A stretch of 15,005 nt of DNA, from the NCBI GenBank assembly GCA_023416175.1, contig JAEZIE010000275.1:1-15005 (forward strand). The letters are read 5' to 3'. Below, one piece after another: positions 13,478 to 15,005 of this stretch. The stretch's first letter is position 1; each line of letters starts with the position of its first letter. This DNA is from Bacillota bacterium. GTDB taxonomy: Bacteria; Bacillota; Clostridia; Christensenellales; CAG-138. A model generated the notes under the pieces. That model was given only the letters and a program-made list of their open reading frames with translations. It made no database searches and had not been told where the DNA came from. A program made the translations under genes and the position numbers.

Positions 13478-13750
13478 ATGGCGGCAAAGAAAGTGCCGAT
13501 GCGCATGTGCGTCGGATGTCGCGTGATGCGGCCAAAAAAAGAAATGCTGCGCGTGGTGCGTTCTGCGGAGGGTAAAGTGAGCATTGACCCCACAGGAAAA
13601 GCGGCAGGCCGTGGCGCGTATATCTGCAAAGATATCGCTTGCCTGGAACGCGCCATTAAGTCTCGGGGGCTGGAGCGTGCGTTTGAGCAAAAGGTGGAAC
13701 CGGAGCTTTATGAAACGCTCAAAACGGATTTTGTAAAACAATATGGATGA
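13478..13750 (+). CDS. rnpM: RNase P modulator RnpM (YlxR family)
   Basis: A small basic RNA-binding protein that has been described in B. subtilis as binding the RNase P RNA and modulating its activity. The 90 residues show the family signature: PMRMCVGCR near the N-terminus, KKEMLRVVR, then DPTGKAAGRGAYIC with a following Cys. The ATG at 13478 has only moderate ribosome binding bases (AAGGA at 13460, GGGGTG nearer). It lies 34 bases after nusA, and its last 8 bases overlap the start of the L7Ae-type gene, so the three are co-transcribed and the last two probably coupled. The nusA-ylxR-ylxQ-infB order is diagnostic. Confidence 0.94.
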   Translation: MAAKKVPMRMCVGCRVMRPKKEMLRVVRSAEGKVSIDPTGKAAGRGAYICKDIACLERAIKSRGLERAFEQKVEPELYETLKTDFVKQYG

Positions 13751-14057
13751 ACTTTTTAAGTTGCATGGCGCGCTGGGGCTGTCCCGGCGGGCGGGCAAAT
13801 GCCTGACGGGAGATTTTGCGGTAGAGAAAGCATTAAAATCCGGCAAGACAAAGCTGGTAGTGCTCGACAGCTTAGCTTCACAGGCAACAAGGGAACGGTA
13901 TCTTGGGCTATGCGCACGAAACGGCGCAACGCTGATTGAAGCGCCCGATGTCGGGCATGCAATCGGCAAACCGGCGGGGAAAATCATTGCGATCACCGAC
14001 GATCGTTTCGTGCATATGATACTTTGCGCATATGCGCAAATAGAACAAAAAGATTAA
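13743..14057 (+). CDS. ylxQ: L7Ae/L30e-family kink-turn RNA-binding protein (YlxQ)
   Basis: A 104-residue ribosomal-protein-like RNA binder of the L7Ae/YlxQ family, which recognises kink-turns. Family features are LGLSRRAGKCLTGDFAVEKALKSGKTKLVVLD at the N-terminus, with the RNA-contacting RAGK segment, and the C-terminal DVGHAIGKPAGKIIAITDDRFVHMI. The ATG at 13743 lies inside the end of the RnpM frame, before its TGA at 13748-13750. This 8-base overlap suggests translational coupling, since no strong separate ribosome binding site is needed. Its cellular role is still poorly defined, but it always lies between ylxR and infB in Bacillota, as here. Confidence 0.92.
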   Translation: MDELFKLHGALGLSRRAGKCLTGDFAVEKALKSGKTKLVVLDSLASQATRERYLGLCARNGATLIEAPDVGHAIGKPAGKIIAITDDRFVHMILCAYAQIEQKD

Positions 14058-14104
14058 ATAACAGCTGATCCGGTTAGGGTTCAAAATGCGGGGGTGCAAC
14101 AGAT

Positions 14105-15005
14105 ATGTCCAAAGTTAACATCGTAGACGCGGCAAAGGAGCTCGAAGAACGCGCACAAGCGCTGTTTTCGCGCATCAACCAATCCCATGCGGATGTTGGG
14201 GAAACATTGCAGGGGGTTCGGATAAAGGAACGCGAGCTACGCGCCAAAGAGGAAGCGGAGCGTACTGCCCGTATGGAACGCGAGCGGCAGGAGCGCCTGA
14301 TGGAGGTGCTTTCATCCGACCGCGACCTTGCCGTACATATCGGCGGGGATGACAGCGTATTTGATGACGCCCCGAAAGAGAAAAAGACGGAGCAGCCTAA
14401 GCAGCCTGCTGCGGTAAGCGAAAAGCAGACGGAAAAGGCGGAAGCAAAGCCCGTGGAAAAGGCTGTTGAAGCGCCTGCTCAAAAACCGCAGGAGCCGGTG
14501 AAGGAACAGCCTGCCGCCAGGCAGGAGGTCCCTGTTGCGGCGCAAAAAGAAGCTGCTCCCGAGCCCAGTCCCGAAGTGAAAGCGATAAAGGAAGAACAGC
14601 AAACGGCAGAACCGTCCGTTCAGCGGCAGCAGCAGCCCGCACAGGGCGGCTACCAGCAGCACGCGATAGATCCTGCCATGTATCAGCAGCGCCCGCAGGG
14701 TGGGTATCAGCAACGTCCGCAGGGTGGATACCAGCAGCGCCCGCAGGGTGAAGGATATCAGCAGCGCCCACAGGGTGAAGGCTACCAGCAGCGCCCACAG
14801 GGTGAAGGCTACCAGCAGCGTACGCAGGGCGGTTATCAGCAGCGTCCGCAGGGCGAGGGCTACCAGCAGCGTCCGCAGGGCGGCTACCAGCAGCGTCCGC
14901 AGGGCGAAGGCTATCAACAGCGCCCGCAGGGTGGCTATCAACAGCGCCCGCAGGGGGGCGGTTACCAGCAGGGCGGCTACCAGCAGCGCCCGCAAGGTGG
15001 CGGTT
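14105..15005 (+). CDS. infB: Translation initiation factor IF-2, N-terminal part (runs off window)
   Basis: The frame opens at ATG 14105, 8 bases after GGGGGTG, and has no stop before the window ends. It gives 300 codons: a basic/acidic helical N-terminus (MSKVNIVDAAKELEERAQAL, then KERELRAKEEAERTARMERERQERL), a low-complexity Pro/Glu/Lys/Gln linker (about residues 90-185), and a GYQQRPQG tandem repeat from residue 193. The GTPase domain, which would prove the identity, lies beyond the window. The assignment rests on position directly after rimP-nusA-rnpM-ylxQ and on the long disordered N-terminal extensions usual in clostridial IF-2. The very N-terminus resembles the IF2N module (RVYELAKEL) only in its first residues. 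A different protein with this linker cannot be fully excluded. Confidence 0.8.
   Translation, partial: MSKVNIVDAAKELEERAQALFSRINQSHADVGETLQGVRIKERELRAKEEAERTARMERERQERLMEVLSSDRDLAVHIGGDDSVFDDAPKEKKTEQPKQPAAVSEKQTEKAEAKPVEKAVEAPAQKPQEPVKEQPAARQEVPVAAQKEAAPEPSPEVKAIKEEQQTAEPSVQRQQQPAQGGYQQHAIDPAMYQQRPQGGYQQRPQGGYQQRPQGEGYQQRPQGEGYQQRPQGEGYQQRTQGGYQQRPQGEGYQQRPQGGYQQRPQGEGYQQRPQGGYQQRPQGGGYQQGGYQQRPQGGG
14681..15004 (+). repeat. In-frame tandem repeat coding for YQQRPQG(E/G)G
   Basis: Thirteen consecutive YQQ-containing units fill 324 bases in frame with infB. Most are 24 or 27 bases long (YQQRPQGG or YQQRPQGEG), with one T-for-P variant (YQQRTQGG) and one short unit (YQQGG). A lone related copy (GGYQQ) occurs about 30 bases earlier. 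The units differ mainly at synonymous positions (CGC/CGT, CCG/CCA, TAT/TAC, GGT/GGC). The repeat continues at the window edge. Confidence 0.95.

Noticed and set aside
14312..14995. Antisense frame with Leu/Ala-rich repeats resembling membrane helices
   Set aside because: It is the reverse of the CAG/CGC/GGC-rich tandem repeat in infB. The apparent hydrophobic repeats are an artefact of that composition.
14681..15004. CRISPR array
   Set aside because: The repeats are contiguous, in frame with a coding region and without unique spacers. They are a protein tandem repeat.

Overview
The window looks like part of a Clostridia-type (Bacillota) chromosome of mid GC content. The evidence is a Gram-positive PolC polymerase, RNase Y, a SigB/SigF-class sigma factor with partner-switching regulators, the rimP-nusA-rnpM-ylxQ-infB translation/transcription cluster, strong GGAGG ribosome binding sites, frequent TTG/GTG starts, and intrinsic terminators. 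No genus can be named from the sequence.

Layout. Positions 1-2401 hold the 3' part of polC. A strong sigma-A promoter and a leader with two hairpins precede rny (2624-4171), which ends at a clear terminator. About 450 bases without a convincing gene follow. They are GC-rich, full of hairpins and unassigned, and form either a structured RNA or a dispersed palindromic repeat. Next come an M19 membrane-dipeptidase-family gene (4623-5561) and an extended -10 promoter that drives a regulatory operon at 5616-8051. The operon encodes a double zinc-ribbon protein, a STAS anti-sigma antagonist, a degenerate RsbW/SpoIIAB-like protein, a SigB-like sigma factor, and an intact RsbW-like ATPase. It closes with a strong terminator. 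purA and purB, the two adenylosuccinate enzymes of AMP synthesis, follow under their own promoter. mntP (Mn efflux) lies on the opposite strand and its stop codon overlaps that of purB. At 11699 a strong promoter and a hairpin leader start rimP-nusA-rnpM-ylxQ-infB. infB runs off the window inside a long GYQQRPQG tandem repeat.

How the parts relate. In B. subtilis polC lies directly before rimP-nusA. Here about 9.4 kb of other genes separate the two. The most interesting part of that cargo is the sigma-factor module. The sequence GTTTAG-N13-GGGTAT, a near-consensus SigB-type promoter, lies between the sigma gene and the intact ATPase gene. This suggests that the sigma factor switches on its own presumed antagonist as feedback. 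The RsbW-like protein encoded just before sigma has lost the N-box Asn and both glycine boxes, so it probably cannot bind ATP as a kinase. The roles usually combined in one RsbW may be split between two proteins here. The zinc-ribbon protein at the head of the operon is a candidate input.
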